From Nonomuraea longispora (GTDB lineage Bacteria > Actinomycetota > Actinomycetes > Streptosporangiales > Streptosporangiaceae), in contig NZ_SMJZ01000007.1 of the NCBI RefSeq assembly GCF_004348345.1, positions 23,858-87,857 of the forward strand: a DNA stretch of 64,000 nt. The letters are read 5' to 3'. The notes beneath the pieces were generated by a model. That model made no database searches, was not told where the DNA came from, and worked only from the letters and a program-made list of their open reading frames with translations. Within the stretch, counting starts at the first letter, position 1, and each line of letters starts with the position of its first letter. Below are positions 33,251 through 41,040 of this stretch, one piece after another. The translations under genes and the position numbers were made by a program.

Positions 33251-34093
33251 TCATGCGTTCTCCAAGACGATCATCCCGGCTCCGGTCATCGAGGCGGGTA
33301 CGAAGTAGTGCCGGTGCCTGACGACGACCTCCGGGTCGAGCGCGCCCCGCATGACCAGCCACATGATCAGCTCGGCCCCCTCCCCGCCGAAGGTCTCGAC
33401 GTACTGCTCCCTGCTCCAGCCGGCGAGCTTGCCGGGGTCGTGGGCGATGTCCTGGAGGAAACGCCGGTCGGCATCCGGGTTGACGAACCCGGCACGGGCG
33501 CCCTGCAGCTGGTGGGACAGGCCGCCGGTGCCGAGCACCACGAATCTCTCGTCGCTGTCGTAGTCCGCGATCGCCCGGCCCAGCACCTCGCCGAGCGCGT
33601 AGAGGCGGTCCGGCCGCGGGATCGGGTACTGCAGCACGTTGACGAAGATCGGCACGACCTTCACCGGCCACGCCTCCGGCGGCCTCCCCCAGAAGAGCTC
33701 CATGGGCACCTGCAGGCCGTGGTCGACCTTGATCTCCTGAATGATCTCCGGGTCGAAGTGGTTGTCCACCAGGGTGTCGACCAGGTGCCAGGCGAAGTCG
33801 GCCGCCCCCTCGAACGGAGGGATGGCCCGCGGCCCCCAACCCTCGTCCACCGGGTGGTACTCGGCGGCGCAGCCGACCGCGAACGTGGGCACCCGATCCA
33901 GGAACAGGGCGTTGAAGTGGTCGTTGAAGACGACGACCGCGACGTCCGGCCGCTGCTCGCGCACCCACTCCTGGGCGGGCACGTAACCGTCGAAGAACGG
34001 TTTCCACTCGGGCGTGTCGCGCAGGCCCTTGTCCAGCGCCGCCCCGATCGAGGGAACGTGCGAGGTTCCCAGCCCCCCGACGATTCTTGCCAC
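33251..34093 (-). CDS. ligB: Extradiol dioxygenase beta subunit (LigB type)
   Basis: 280 residues from GTG at 34093, 3 bp after the ligA stop. LigB-superfamily Fe(II) ligands: His in GTSHVPSIG (about residue 12), His in VVFNDHFNALF (about 58), and the conserved Glu in the second half; GTGGLSHQLQG is the active-site loop with the catalytic His. Together with the separate LigA subunit this is a protocatechuate 4,5-dioxygenase or gallate/3-O-methylgallate dioxygenase. It opens the ring of the demethylated product made by the adjacent LigM-like enzyme. Confidence 0.88.
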   Translation of the reverse strand: MARIVGGLGTSHVPSIGAALDKGLRDTPEWKPFFDGYVPAQEWVREQRPDVAVVVFNDHFNALFLDRVPTFAVGCAAEYHPVDEGWGPRAIPPFEGAADFAWHLVDTLVDNHFDPEIIQEIKVDHGLQVPMELFWGRPPEAWPVKVVPIFVNVLQYPIPRPDRLYALGEVLGRAIADYDSDERFVVLGTGGLSHQLQGARAGFVNPDADRRFLQDIAHDPGKLAGWSREQYVETFGGEGAELIMWLVMRGALDPEVVVRHRHYFVPASMTGAGMIVLENA

Positions 34094-34096
34094 GAC

Positions 34097-34444
34097 TCAC
34101 ACCTTCTTCCCGAGCCTGTCCCGCAGGAACGACTCGTGGTCCATGCCGGCCTGGTGGGCGCCGATCTCGGTGATCCGCACGGGATCGACCGCAGAGATCT
34201 TCAGGATGAAGAACAGATTGCCGCCGAGGCGCACCATCTCCTTCCAGTCGCGCGACAAGACCGCGGCCTTCTCCTCCTCGTTCAGGCCGAACCGGTCCAG
34301 GTAGGCCGGCTCGTCGGCCTTGAACGCCGCGCGGTTGGCCGGGTCGCCCAGTCCCATGGCCATCTTGTTCATCCGGTAACCGCGAAGCTGCCGTTCGCGG
34401 TCGAGGAGGGGCGTGTCAGGTATCCGGTCCGGTTCCCCGCCCAT
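34097..34444 (-). CDS. ligA: Protocatechuate 4,5-dioxygenase alpha subunit (LigA type)
   Basis: 115 residues, all-helical small subunit. Recognised by YRMNKMAMGLGDPANRAAFK and LGGNLFFILKISAVD with AHQAGMDHESFLRDRLG at the C-terminus, matching LigA/LigAB alpha subunits. It covers the active site of LigB. Stop and start of ligA and ligB are 3 bp apart. A 14-bp tandem repeat separates it from the ligM stop. Confidence 0.88.
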   Translation of the reverse strand: MGGEPDRIPDTPLLDRERQLRGYRMNKMAMGLGDPANRAAFKADEPAYLDRFGLNEEEKAAVLSRDWKEMVRLGGNLFFILKISAVDPVRITEIGAHQAGMDHESFLRDRLGKKV

Positions 34445-34463
34445 GGGCTTCTCCCTTGTCTTG

Positions 34464-34519
34464 ACAGCGCCGTCTTCACAGCGCCGTCTTCACAGCGCCG
34501 ACTTGACAGTGCCGGCTCG
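34464..34519. repeat. 14-bp tandem repeat between ligM and ligA
   Basis: About four head-to-tail units, starting 34464, 34478, 34492 and 34506. The first two are exact ACAGCGCCGTCTTC and the later two diverge. The array occupies the 95-bp spacer between ligM and ligA and includes the region ahead of the ligA ribosome-binding site. Confidence 0.7.
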
Positions 34520-34539
34520 GCACGTCGGCTCAGCACGGC

Positions 34540-35940
34540 TCAGGCCGAGGCCGCCCGCCAGCCGCCGTCCGCGTAGATCTTCCGGGCGACCTCCGCGTAC
34601 GGGACGGGGCTCACGGTGGCGCTGATCTCGACCTGGCCGTGACCCTCGACGGTGAGCTTGTTCGAGCCGCCGTCGGGCTCGCCCCACACCAGCGACACCT
34701 GGGCGCCGGGCTCGGCGTGCTCCTCGTCGAGCATCGCCAGGGTCAGCATCTTGCGCTCGTTGGCGCTGTAGCCGATCCACGTCGAGATCCCTCCCGGCTC
34801 GCCGTGCGCCTTCACCAGGTCGTACGGGTGCATCGAGTACACCGCGGAGGGGAACTCGAACCACTTCGCCGGCAGCCCGCGTTCGAGCTGGGTGTTGACG
34901 GCCTTGAGGAAGTCGGCGTTGTCCAGCGCCAGGGTGACCTTCTTGCGGTGCGGGCCGGCCGCCTTGGCCTCCAGCGCCCCACGCCCGACGAAGTCGTGGT
35001 CGTACTTCACGAACGAGCCGTAACCGAGGTCCCACGGCGTCAGGTAGTAGTCCTCGATGTCGTCCGAGACGAAGCTGCCGCCGATGGAGGCCGCGGCCTC
35101 GTAGGAGGTGCCCGGCAGCCACTGGCGGTACGCCTTGAGCGCCTCACCGGTGTAGATCGCCGGCAGGGGCGACGGGATCCAGCCGGACTCCAGCGTGTTG
35201 GTGGAGTAGGCGCGCCCGCCGACCAGCCGCATGCCGTACTCCTCGCCGGCCTCGACCAGCGCCTGGTGCACCTCCTCGCCCTCCGCCCACGGCCCGAACA
35301 GTTCGTACCCGGGCTGCCCCGCCATGCCGTGACGCAGCGCGCGGACCTGCCGGCCCGCGATGGTCATCGTCGTCATGTGGAAGAACTTCAGCTCGGGCGC
35401 GGGCCCGCCGGTCGCCTTCTCGATCACCTTGACCGCGTTCGGCCCCTGGATCTGGTACCGGTAGTGGGTGCGGTTGAACGGGTCGGGGCGGGCCGCCGAG
35501 CGCTCGTCGAGCGTGACCGTGACGTCATGGCCGCCGGTCTCGGCGTGGTAGCGCACCCAGTTGAGTGCGGGGATGCGTCCGACCAGGTTGAAGGTGTTCT
35601 CCGCCAGGTGGAAGAGGATGCCGTCGCCGATGACGTAGCCGTCGGGGGTGCACGGCACGAACTGCTTGGCGGTGTCGACGGGGAACCTCGCGAAGCTGTT
35701 GACCCCCAGGTAGGACAGCAGCTTCAGCGCGTCGGGCCCCTCGACCAGCAGCTCGGCCATGTGGAACGACTGGTTGAACAGCACGCACGTCTGCTGCCAG
35801 GCCAGTTGCTCGTCACGCCAGTTCGTGTACTCCGGCGGAACCCCGGGATAGACGTTCGGCCCGGCCGGGAGGTTGCGCAGATGATCCGCCACGTTGGTCG
35901 AAACGCCGTTGAGGATGTCTTGGAGGCTCTTGCCGGACAT
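34540..35940 (-). CDS. ligM: THF-dependent vanillate/3-O-methylgallate O-demethylase (LigM/DesA type)
   Basis: 466 residues from ATG at 35940 with AAGGAG upstream. Closely patterned on Sphingobium LigM: YPGVPPEYTNWRDEQLAWQQ, FVPCTPDGYVIGDGILFHLA, QIQGPNAVKVIEKATGG, ALRHGMAGQPGYELFGP, TLESGWIPSPLPAIYTGEAL, EAAASIGGSFVSDDIEDYY, VEISATVSPVPYAEVARK. It belongs to the GcvT/DmdA aminomethyltransferase fold and moves the aryl methyl group to tetrahydrofolate. Substrate may be vanillate, syringate or 3-O-methylgallate. Upstream of ligA-ligB; metF and purU nearby can regenerate tetrahydrofolate. Confidence 0.9.
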   Translation of the reverse strand: MSGKSLQDILNGVSTNVADHLRNLPAGPNVYPGVPPEYTNWRDEQLAWQQTCVLFNQSFHMAELLVEGPDALKLLSYLGVNSFARFPVDTAKQFVPCTPDGYVIGDGILFHLAENTFNLVGRIPALNWVRYHAETGGHDVTVTLDERSAARPDPFNRTHYRYQIQGPNAVKVIEKATGGPAPELKFFHMTTMTIAGRQVRALRHGMAGQPGYELFGPWAEGEEVHQALVEAGEEYGMRLVGGRAYSTNTLESGWIPSPLPAIYTGEALKAYRQWLPGTSYEAAASIGGSFVSDDIEDYYLTPWDLGYGSFVKYDHDFVGRGALEAKAAGPHRKKVTLALDNADFLKAVNTQLERGLPAKWFEFPSAVYSMHPYDLVKAHGEPGGISTWIGYSANERKMLTLAMLDEEHAEPGAQVSLVWGEPDGGSNKLTVEGHGQVEISATVSPVPYAEVARKIYADGGWRAASA

Positions 35941-36113
35941 GGGGTGTCTCCTTAACTGGGGGCTGCTCGCGAGGCGTCTCCGCGCCCGGGAAGAGGCGCG
36001 CGGGGCGACGCGCGTGCGCTGAGCTCCGTGCACGTGGGCGTTCGCTGGGGGCCTGGTCATGGCGGCCTGACCTGGATGTTACGCAGCGCCTGCCGGGGCA
36101 CGGATTGCGCAAT

Positions 36114-36166
36114 TGACGGCTCTTGAGGGGGTGCCGGTCCTAGGCCTCCTACGACAAGTGACGTAG
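36114..36166 (-). promoter_or_regulatory. 53-bp shared regulatory element, copy 1 (lig operon)
   Basis: On the minus strand it reads CTACGTCACTTGTCG-N8-CTAGGAC-N11-CAAGAGCCGTCA, pointing toward ligM 174 bp away. The same blocks at the same spacing occur upstream of metF (38901-38953, plus strand). 33 of the 34 block positions are identical. Most likely a binding site for a common regulator, the adjacent NarL-type response regulator being the obvious candidate. Confidence 0.7.
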
Positions 36167-36215
36167 TCCGCGGCCAGGCGTGACCCGCCCGTCCCCGACG
36201 GGAGGGACACGACGC

Positions 36216-36893
36216 TCAGCGCGGGGGGTCGACCAGCCCTTCACGCATGGCGACGAGCACCGCCTGCGTCCGCGAGTGCAGCCCCAGCTTGCCCAGCAGG
36301 TTGCTCACATGGGTACGCGCCGTCCGTTCGCTGATCACCAGCTTGGCGGCGATCTCACGGTTGGAGCGGCCCTCCGCGATGAGGACGAGCACGTCGCGCT
36401 CCCGGCTGGTCAGTCCCGCGACGCCGCTGTGCGGGGCGCGCATCTTCTGGGCCAGCCGCCGCGCCACGGCGGCGTCCAGATAGACGTCGCCGTTGGCCGC
36501 GGCGTGGATCGCGGCGGCGACCTCGGACGGACCCGCGTCCTTGAGCAGGTAGCCGGCGGCGCCGTTGGCCAGCGCGGCGTGGATGCGCTCGACCTCCCCG
36601 AAGCTGGTCAGGATGACCACGCGGACGGCGGGGAACCGCTTGACGATCTCGGCGGTCGCCTCGACGCCGTCCATCTTCGGCATCATGAGGTCCATCAGCG
36701 CCACCCGGGGCAGCGGCTGCTGCCTCACCTTGAGCGACTCCAGCAGGTCGACCGCCTCGCGGCCGTTGGCCGCCTCACCGGCGACCTCGACGTTCTCCAG
36801 AGCGTCGAGATAGGCGACGACGCCGCGCCGGACCACGGCGTGGTCGTCCACCACCAGGACTCCGATGGTGCTGTTCTCCGAGGGGGATGTCAT
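36216..36893 (-). CDS. NarL/LuxR-family response regulator
   Basis: 225 residues. Receiver domain with acidic pocket VVDDH (16-17), phospho-acceptor Asp68 in VALMDLMMP, and Thr/Lys switch residues (VILTSFG, YLLKDAG); C-terminal LuxR helix-turn-helix (LTSRERDVLVLIAEGRSNRE, SERTARTHVSNLLGKLGL). Its ATG overlaps the histidine-kinase stop (ATGA), a classic two-component pair. Sits between the lig and metF-purU units, both of which share a 53-bp upstream element. Confidence 0.9.
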   Translation of the reverse strand: MTSPSENSTIGVLVVDDHAVVRRGVVAYLDALENVEVAGEAANGREAVDLLESLKVRQQPLPRVALMDLMMPKMDGVEATAEIVKRFPAVRVVILTSFGEVERIHAALANGAAGYLLKDAGPSEVAAAIHAAANGDVYLDAAVARRLAQKMRAPHSGVAGLTSRERDVLVLIAEGRSNREIAAKLVISERTARTHVSNLLGKLGLHSRTQAVLVAMREGLVDPPR

Positions 36894-38689
36894 GGCTCCT
36901 CAGCGGTTCTCATGAGCGGCATCGTGAACGGGCGCAGCTCGACCCCGGGGTCGTCGGCGGGCACGTCGGCGGCGTCCTGGGAGACGTCCCCGGCTGTGTT
37001 CTCGGCTGCGTTCTCGGCTGCGGCCTTGGCTGGGACGAACACGTCCCGGTGCAGCCCCGTCGGCAGCGAGGGCGGCAGCGGGAGCACGAAGCGCACAGTG
37101 GTCCCCTCGTCCCGGCTGGACAGGATGGACAGGTGCCCGGCCCACCGGCCGGCGCGCTCCTTCATCGCCGTCATGCCGAAGCCGCCCTCCTCCCCCGGCA
37201 GGTCCGCGTTCTGCGCCGGCAGACCGCACCCGTCGTCGGCGATCTCGCCCTTCAGCCACCGCTGGGAGCGGCGCCCGGTCACCCCCAGGCTGATCGTGAC
37301 GAGGGAGCCCTGCGCGTGCTTGACACTGTTGTGCAGCGCCTCGGCGATCATGCGGTAGACGTCCTCGCGGAGCTCGGCCTCCAGGTCGTCGAGCTCATGC
37401 TGCAGGTCGGCGATGGTGACCCGCACGTCGAGGCCGGTCCTGCCCATCGTCGACTCGGCGAGCGCGTCGAGGGCCGCCGACAGCCCCTGATCGGCGAGCG
37501 GCATGGGGTGCAGGTCGGTCACCATGGCCCGCAGATCGCTCAGCACCGCCTTGGAGACGTGCCTGAGCTCCCCCGCCACGCGCATCACGTACGCCGAGTC
37601 GACGACCGTGTCACGCCCGGAGAGCATGCTGAGCGACTCCGCCTGCATGCCCATCGAGAAGACCTGCTGCACCACGGAGTCGTGCAGGTCGCGGGCCAGG
37701 CGGTGGCGTTCCTCGCGCCGCGCGACCTCCCGCTCGCGCTCCAGCAGGGCGGCGTAGTCGACGGCCTGCGCCGCCTGCTCGGCCATGGCCAGCAGGAAGT
37801 CGAGGGCGGTCCTGCCGATCTCCTGGTCAGGGGCGAAGAAAGCGTTGAGGATGCCGACGGGCTCGCCGCGTACCATAAGCGGCACGCTGGCGAACCAGTC
37901 CCACTCCGGCGAGCGCATGTAGTCCTTCAGCGCCCGCCACGCGGGGTCCGACATGATCGTGGCGTACCGGTTGGGCACGACGACCGGCTGCCGCGAGGTG
38001 AACGCGTCGATCATGCGCAGGTCCGCGCCGGACTCCCGGCATTCGAGCAGCATGTCGAAGAAGTTGTCCGCCTGGCTGAACCCGGCGGTGCCCATGACCT
38101 GGAAACGTTCCCTGGTGGCGTTGACCGTCAGGATCTGCACCCCTGCCAGGGCGTCGGCCTCCAGCACCTCCTTCGCCAGGGCCTCCAGCGTGCTGCCGAG
38201 CGAGCGTTTGGCGGCCACCCGGCTGGCCGCGCTGGCGATCGCGGCGAGCCTGCGCTGGTGCCGCCGGCTCTCCGTCACGTCGCGGAACGCGACGATGCGC
38301 TCGTCGCGGCCGGGCAGCCGGCTCATCCGGTACGCGAACTCGCGGCGGGGCCCCGGTTCCGTCTCCCACACGGTGACCGTCTCGGCCCCGGGGTCCTCGC
38401 CGTCCTCGTCCGCGTGCCGCGGCGGGAACGGGGACGCGGCGCCGGCGACGTCCGCCGCGTCGAGCCCGCAGAGCGACAGCGCCGCCGGGTTGGCCTGCAC
38501 GAACCGCCCGTCCGCGTCGATCACCGCGAGACCGTCGGGCATCTGTTCCAGCAGCGCCTCCGGGCAGAGCGGCCGGCGCCCGCGCGGCGCCGGCCCGGCG
38601 GGCCGCCCGGACCTGACGTCGTCCACCATCGCGGGCGCCCTCCTCGCTGGCTCCGGCCGGTCCTGGTACGCCACGTCACCGATCCCCAT
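36890..38689 (-). CDS. Sensor histidine kinase with PAS and GAF domains
   Basis: About 599 residues from ATG at 38689 (earlier start at 38770 possible). No transmembrane helix, so a soluble sensor. PAS domain (about 45-140, LLEQMPDGLAVIDADGRFVQ), GAF domain (about 155-325), then a HisKA_3 dimerisation domain with the phosphorylated His in RHRLARDLHDSVVQQVF and an HATPase domain (MIAEALHNSVKHAQ N-box, DDGCGLP, GGFGMTAMKERA). The C-terminal 60 residues are Ala/Glu-rich. NarL-type partner of the overlapping response regulator; GAF/PAS domains could sense aromatic compounds. Confidence 0.88.
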   Translation of the reverse strand: MGIGDVAYQDRPEPARRAPAMVDDVRSGRPAGPAPRGRRPLCPEALLEQMPDGLAVIDADGRFVQANPAALSLCGLDAADVAGAASPFPPRHADEDGEDPGAETVTVWETEPGPRREFAYRMSRLPGRDERIVAFRDVTESRRHQRRLAAIASAASRVAAKRSLGSTLEALAKEVLEADALAGVQILTVNATRERFQVMGTAGFSQADNFFDMLLECRESGADLRMIDAFTSRQPVVVPNRYATIMSDPAWRALKDYMRSPEWDWFASVPLMVRGEPVGILNAFFAPDQEIGRTALDFLLAMAEQAAQAVDYAALLEREREVARREERHRLARDLHDSVVQQVFSMGMQAESLSMLSGRDTVVDSAYVMRVAGELRHVSKAVLSDLRAMVTDLHPMPLADQGLSAALDALAESTMGRTGLDVRVTIADLQHELDDLEAELREDVYRMIAEALHNSVKHAQGSLVTISLGVTGRRSQRWLKGEIADDGCGLPAQNADLPGEEGGFGMTAMKERAGRWAGHLSILSSRDEGTTVRFVLPLPPSLPTGLHRDVFVPAKAAAENAAENTAGDVSQDAADVPADDPGVELRPFTMPLMRTAEEP

Positions 38690-38778
38690 GATGCCCCCGT
38701 TCCAGGGCAACGGCACTATTTCCACCGGTACGGCCTGCGGGGATACACCATTTGACGTAGACGCCGGCACCGCAGTCA

Positions 38779-38838
38779 GACACAGCAGTCGACACAGCAG
38801 TCGACACAGCGGCCGACACAGCGGCCGACACAGCGCGA
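38779..38838. repeat. 12-bp tandem repeat in the hisK/metF divergent region
   Basis: Five head-to-tail 12-bp units of consensus GACACAGCRGYC: two copies ending AGTC, two ending GGCC and one diverged. They lie in the roughly 490-bp intergenic stretch between the histidine-kinase start and metF, which otherwise holds only the 53-bp regulatory element. No coding frame is evident across it. Confidence 0.75.
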
Positions 38839-38900
38839 AGCACCCTCGCCCCGCTCCGGGGACGCCGCGTGCCGCACGCGCCTTCCGCCGGTCATCCGCC

Positions 38901-38953
38901 CTACGTCACTTGTCGCGTTCCGGCTAGGACGACCGCAGGCGCAAGTGCCGTCA
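38901..38953 (+). promoter_or_regulatory. 53-bp shared regulatory element, copy 2 (metF-purU)
   Basis: Reads CTACGTCACTTGTCG-N8-CTAGGAC-N11-CAAGTGCCGTCA toward metF, which starts 226 bp downstream. Within this copy CACTTG and CAAGTG form an inverted pair. It also lies upstream of the divergent histidine-kinase gene. Same blocks and spacing as the element upstream of ligM. Confidence 0.7.
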
Positions 38954-39179
38954 TCCGCGTCATTCCCTGGGCCGCGCCGGAATCTACTGTCGGTTGCGGA
39001 TGCCGGTGTCCGGTGTCCCTCCCGGCGTCCGCGTACGGCGGCCGGGCACGCGCACGATCGCGCTTCCCGTTCGGCCGGCCTGCCCTGACGAAAGGTCCCC
39101 TCACCATGCCTCCTGCACCTCCGGCCCCCGCTGCCGGCTCCTCCACGGCGCGGGCCGCGCGTGAGAAGAGCCGGGCACG

Positions 39180-40061
39180 ATGAGCAGCCTGCGGGTCGGC
39201 GGCCCCGGCCCGGCGCCCGCGCACCGGCAGGCGCTCGCCCAGGCGCTGAACACCGTCAGCTACGAGGTCATGCCGTTCCGCGGCACCGAGGACGCGGTGC
39301 TCGCGTACGTGCCGCGTACCATCCCGGTGACCGTCACCACGACCGAGGCCAAGGGCCTGGCGGCCACCGTCGACCTGGCCAGGCGGCTGGCCGGGCACGG
39401 CTACTCGGTCGCCCCCCACCTGGCCGCCCGCCAGGTGAGGGACGGGCGGCAGCTGACCGACCTCGTCACCGAGCTGCGTGAGGCGGGGATCGACGGCATC
39501 TTCGTGATCGCGGGTGACGTCGCCCGGCCCGCGGGCGGCTTCCCCGACGCTCTCTCCCTCCTGGAGGCGCTCGACGCGAACGGCCATCACTTCCGGCGGA
39601 TCGGGATCGGCGGCTACCCCGAGGGCCACGGCAGCATCCGCCAGGAACTCATCGACCGCGCCATCGAGCTGAAGGCCAGGTACGCCACCCACGTCATCAC
39701 CCAGCTGTGCTTCGACGCGGCGACCATCTCCGCCTGGGCCCGGCGGCTCAAGGAACGCGGCGTCGGACTGCCGATCCACGTCGGCCTGCCCGGGGCCGTC
39801 AGCCGGCAGAAGCTCATCCGCATCTCCGCCGGCCTCGGGCTCGGGCAGTCGGCCCGTTTCCTGAACAAGCAGCAGAGCCTGTTGTGGCGCTTCTTCCTGC
39901 CCGGCGGGTACAGCCCGGACCGGCTGGTCGAGCGGCTCGCCCCCCGCGTCTGCGACCCGGAGGGCAACCTCGCGGGCTTCCACCTCTTCACGTTCAACGA
40001 GCTCGAGAAGACCGAGTCGTGGCGGCGCGGCATGCTGCTCAGGGCCGGGTACCTCACATGA
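39180..40061 (+). CDS. metF: Methylenetetrahydrofolate reductase-family protein
   Basis: 293 residues, a FAD TIM barrel of the MTHFR family: SYEVMPFRG at the first strand, PVTVTTTEAKGLAATVDLA, HLAARQVRD, GIFVIAGDVARPAGGFPDAL, IGIGGYPEGH and VITQLCFD, each matching a conserved MetF block. Interconverts 5-methyl- and 5,10-methylene-tetrahydrofolate. Next to an O-demethylase that produces 5-methyl-tetrahydrofolate and co-oriented with purU, its likely job is oxidising the methyl-folate as in lignin-degrading sphingomonads. The biosynthetic direction cannot be excluded. Confidence 0.85.
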   Translation: MSSLRVGGPGPAPAHRQALAQALNTVSYEVMPFRGTEDAVLAYVPRTIPVTVTTTEAKGLAATVDLARRLAGHGYSVAPHLAARQVRDGRQLTDLVTELREAGIDGIFVIAGDVARPAGGFPDALSLLEALDANGHHFRRIGIGGYPEGHGSIRQELIDRAIELKARYATHVITQLCFDAATISAWARRLKERGVGLPIHVGLPGAVSRQKLIRISAGLGLGQSARFLNKQQSLLWRFFLPGGYSPDRLVERLAPRVCDPEGNLAGFHLFTFNELEKTESWRRGMLLRAGYLT

Positions 40062-40119
40062 CCACCCGCTGGCACCGCGCCGACGACACCGACCCACCAG
40101 TGAGGAGCCGAGCCCGACC

Positions 40120-41001
40120 ATGACCGCCGCAGCCGCAGCCCGCTCCGCCGGGCAGTGCGTCCTCATGTTGTCCTGCCCGGACACGCCGGGCATCGTGTAC
40201 GCCGTCGCCGGGTTCCTCTTCGACCGGCAGTGCACCATCGTGCAGAGCCGGCAGTTCCACGATCCGGACAGCCACACCTTCTTCATGCGCGTGCAGTTCG
40301 CCCACACCGACGGTCTCACCCTGCCGGTGCCCGGCCTGCGGCGCGACTTCGCGCACGTCGCGTCGCGCTTCGGGATGACCTGGCGCCTGGAGGACGCCGA
40401 CGAGAGGCAGCGGGTGCTGATCATGGTGAGCAGGTTCGGGCACTGCCTCAACGACCTGCTCTACCGCACCTCCGTCGGAGAGCTCAACCTGGACGTCGCC
40501 GCCGTCGTCTCCAACCATCCCGACCTCGCGCCGCTGGCCGACAACTACAACGTGCCGTTCCATCACCTCCCGGTCACGCCCGCGACCAAGCCGGAAGCCG
40601 AGGCCCGGCTGCTGGAGCTCGTCCAGAAGGAACGCGTCGACCTGGTCGTGCTGGCCCGCTACATGCAGATCCTCTCCCCCGAGCTGTGCAAGCACCTTGA
40701 GGGCAGGGCCATCAACATCCACCACTCGATGTTGCCCAGCTTCAAGGGCGCGCGTCCCTACCAGCAGGCGTACGAGCGCGGCGTCAAGCTCGTCGGCGCC
40801 ACCGCGCACTATGTCACGCCCGACCTCGACGAGGGGCCGATCATCGACCAGCAGATCACGCGCGTGGACCACTCGCTCAGCGCCGGCGAGTTCGTCGCGT
40901 TGGGGCGGGAGGTGGAGTGCCGGGCGCTGGCCAGGGCGGTGCGCTGGCACACCGAGAACCGGGTGGCGCTCAACGGCCACAAGACCGTGGTCCTGCACTG
41001 A
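40120..41001 (+). CDS. purU: Formyltetrahydrofolate deformylase
   Basis: 293 residues: N-terminal ACT domain (CVLMLSCPDTPGIVYAVAGF) and C-terminal formyltransferase-fold hydrolase with INIHHSMLPSFKGA (catalytic Asn/His region) and GATAHYVTPDLDEGPII (catalytic Asp). Hydrolyses 10-formyl-tetrahydrofolate to formate and free tetrahydrofolate. Lies 58 bp after metF on the same strand; in this context it would discharge one-carbon units derived from aryl methoxyl groups and regenerate the cofactor for LigM. Confidence 0.92.
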   Translation: MTAAAAARSAGQCVLMLSCPDTPGIVYAVAGFLFDRQCTIVQSRQFHDPDSHTFFMRVQFAHTDGLTLPVPGLRRDFAHVASRFGMTWRLEDADERQRVLIMVSRFGHCLNDLLYRTSVGELNLDVAAVVSNHPDLAPLADNYNVPFHHLPVTPATKPEAEARLLELVQKERVDLVVLARYMQILSPELCKHLEGRAINIHHSMLPSFKGARPYQQAYERGVKLVGATAHYVTPDLDEGPIIDQQITRVDHSLSAGEFVALGREVECRALARAVRWHTENRVALNGHKTVVLH

Positions 41002-41024
41002 CCGGCGCCGGCGCCTTCGCGTCT

Positions 41025-41040
41025 CCCGCTGCTCAGCGGG
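41025..41040. terminator. Hairpin between convergent purU and desaturase genes
   Basis: CCCGCT-GCTC-AGCGGG forms a 6-bp stem with a tetraloop, 23 nt after purU and covering the desaturase stop codon. Likely a bidirectional terminator; no T tract. Confidence 0.45.

Noticed and set aside
33141..34100. Arg/Gly-rich 319-residue reading frame over ligB
   Set aside because: Out-of-frame shadow of ligB; composition typical of GC-rich antisense or alternate frames, while LigB motifs are in the 33251-34093 frame.
38779..38838. CRISPR-like array
   Set aside because: Units are contiguous 12-bp repeats with no spacers and no cas genes anywhere in the window.
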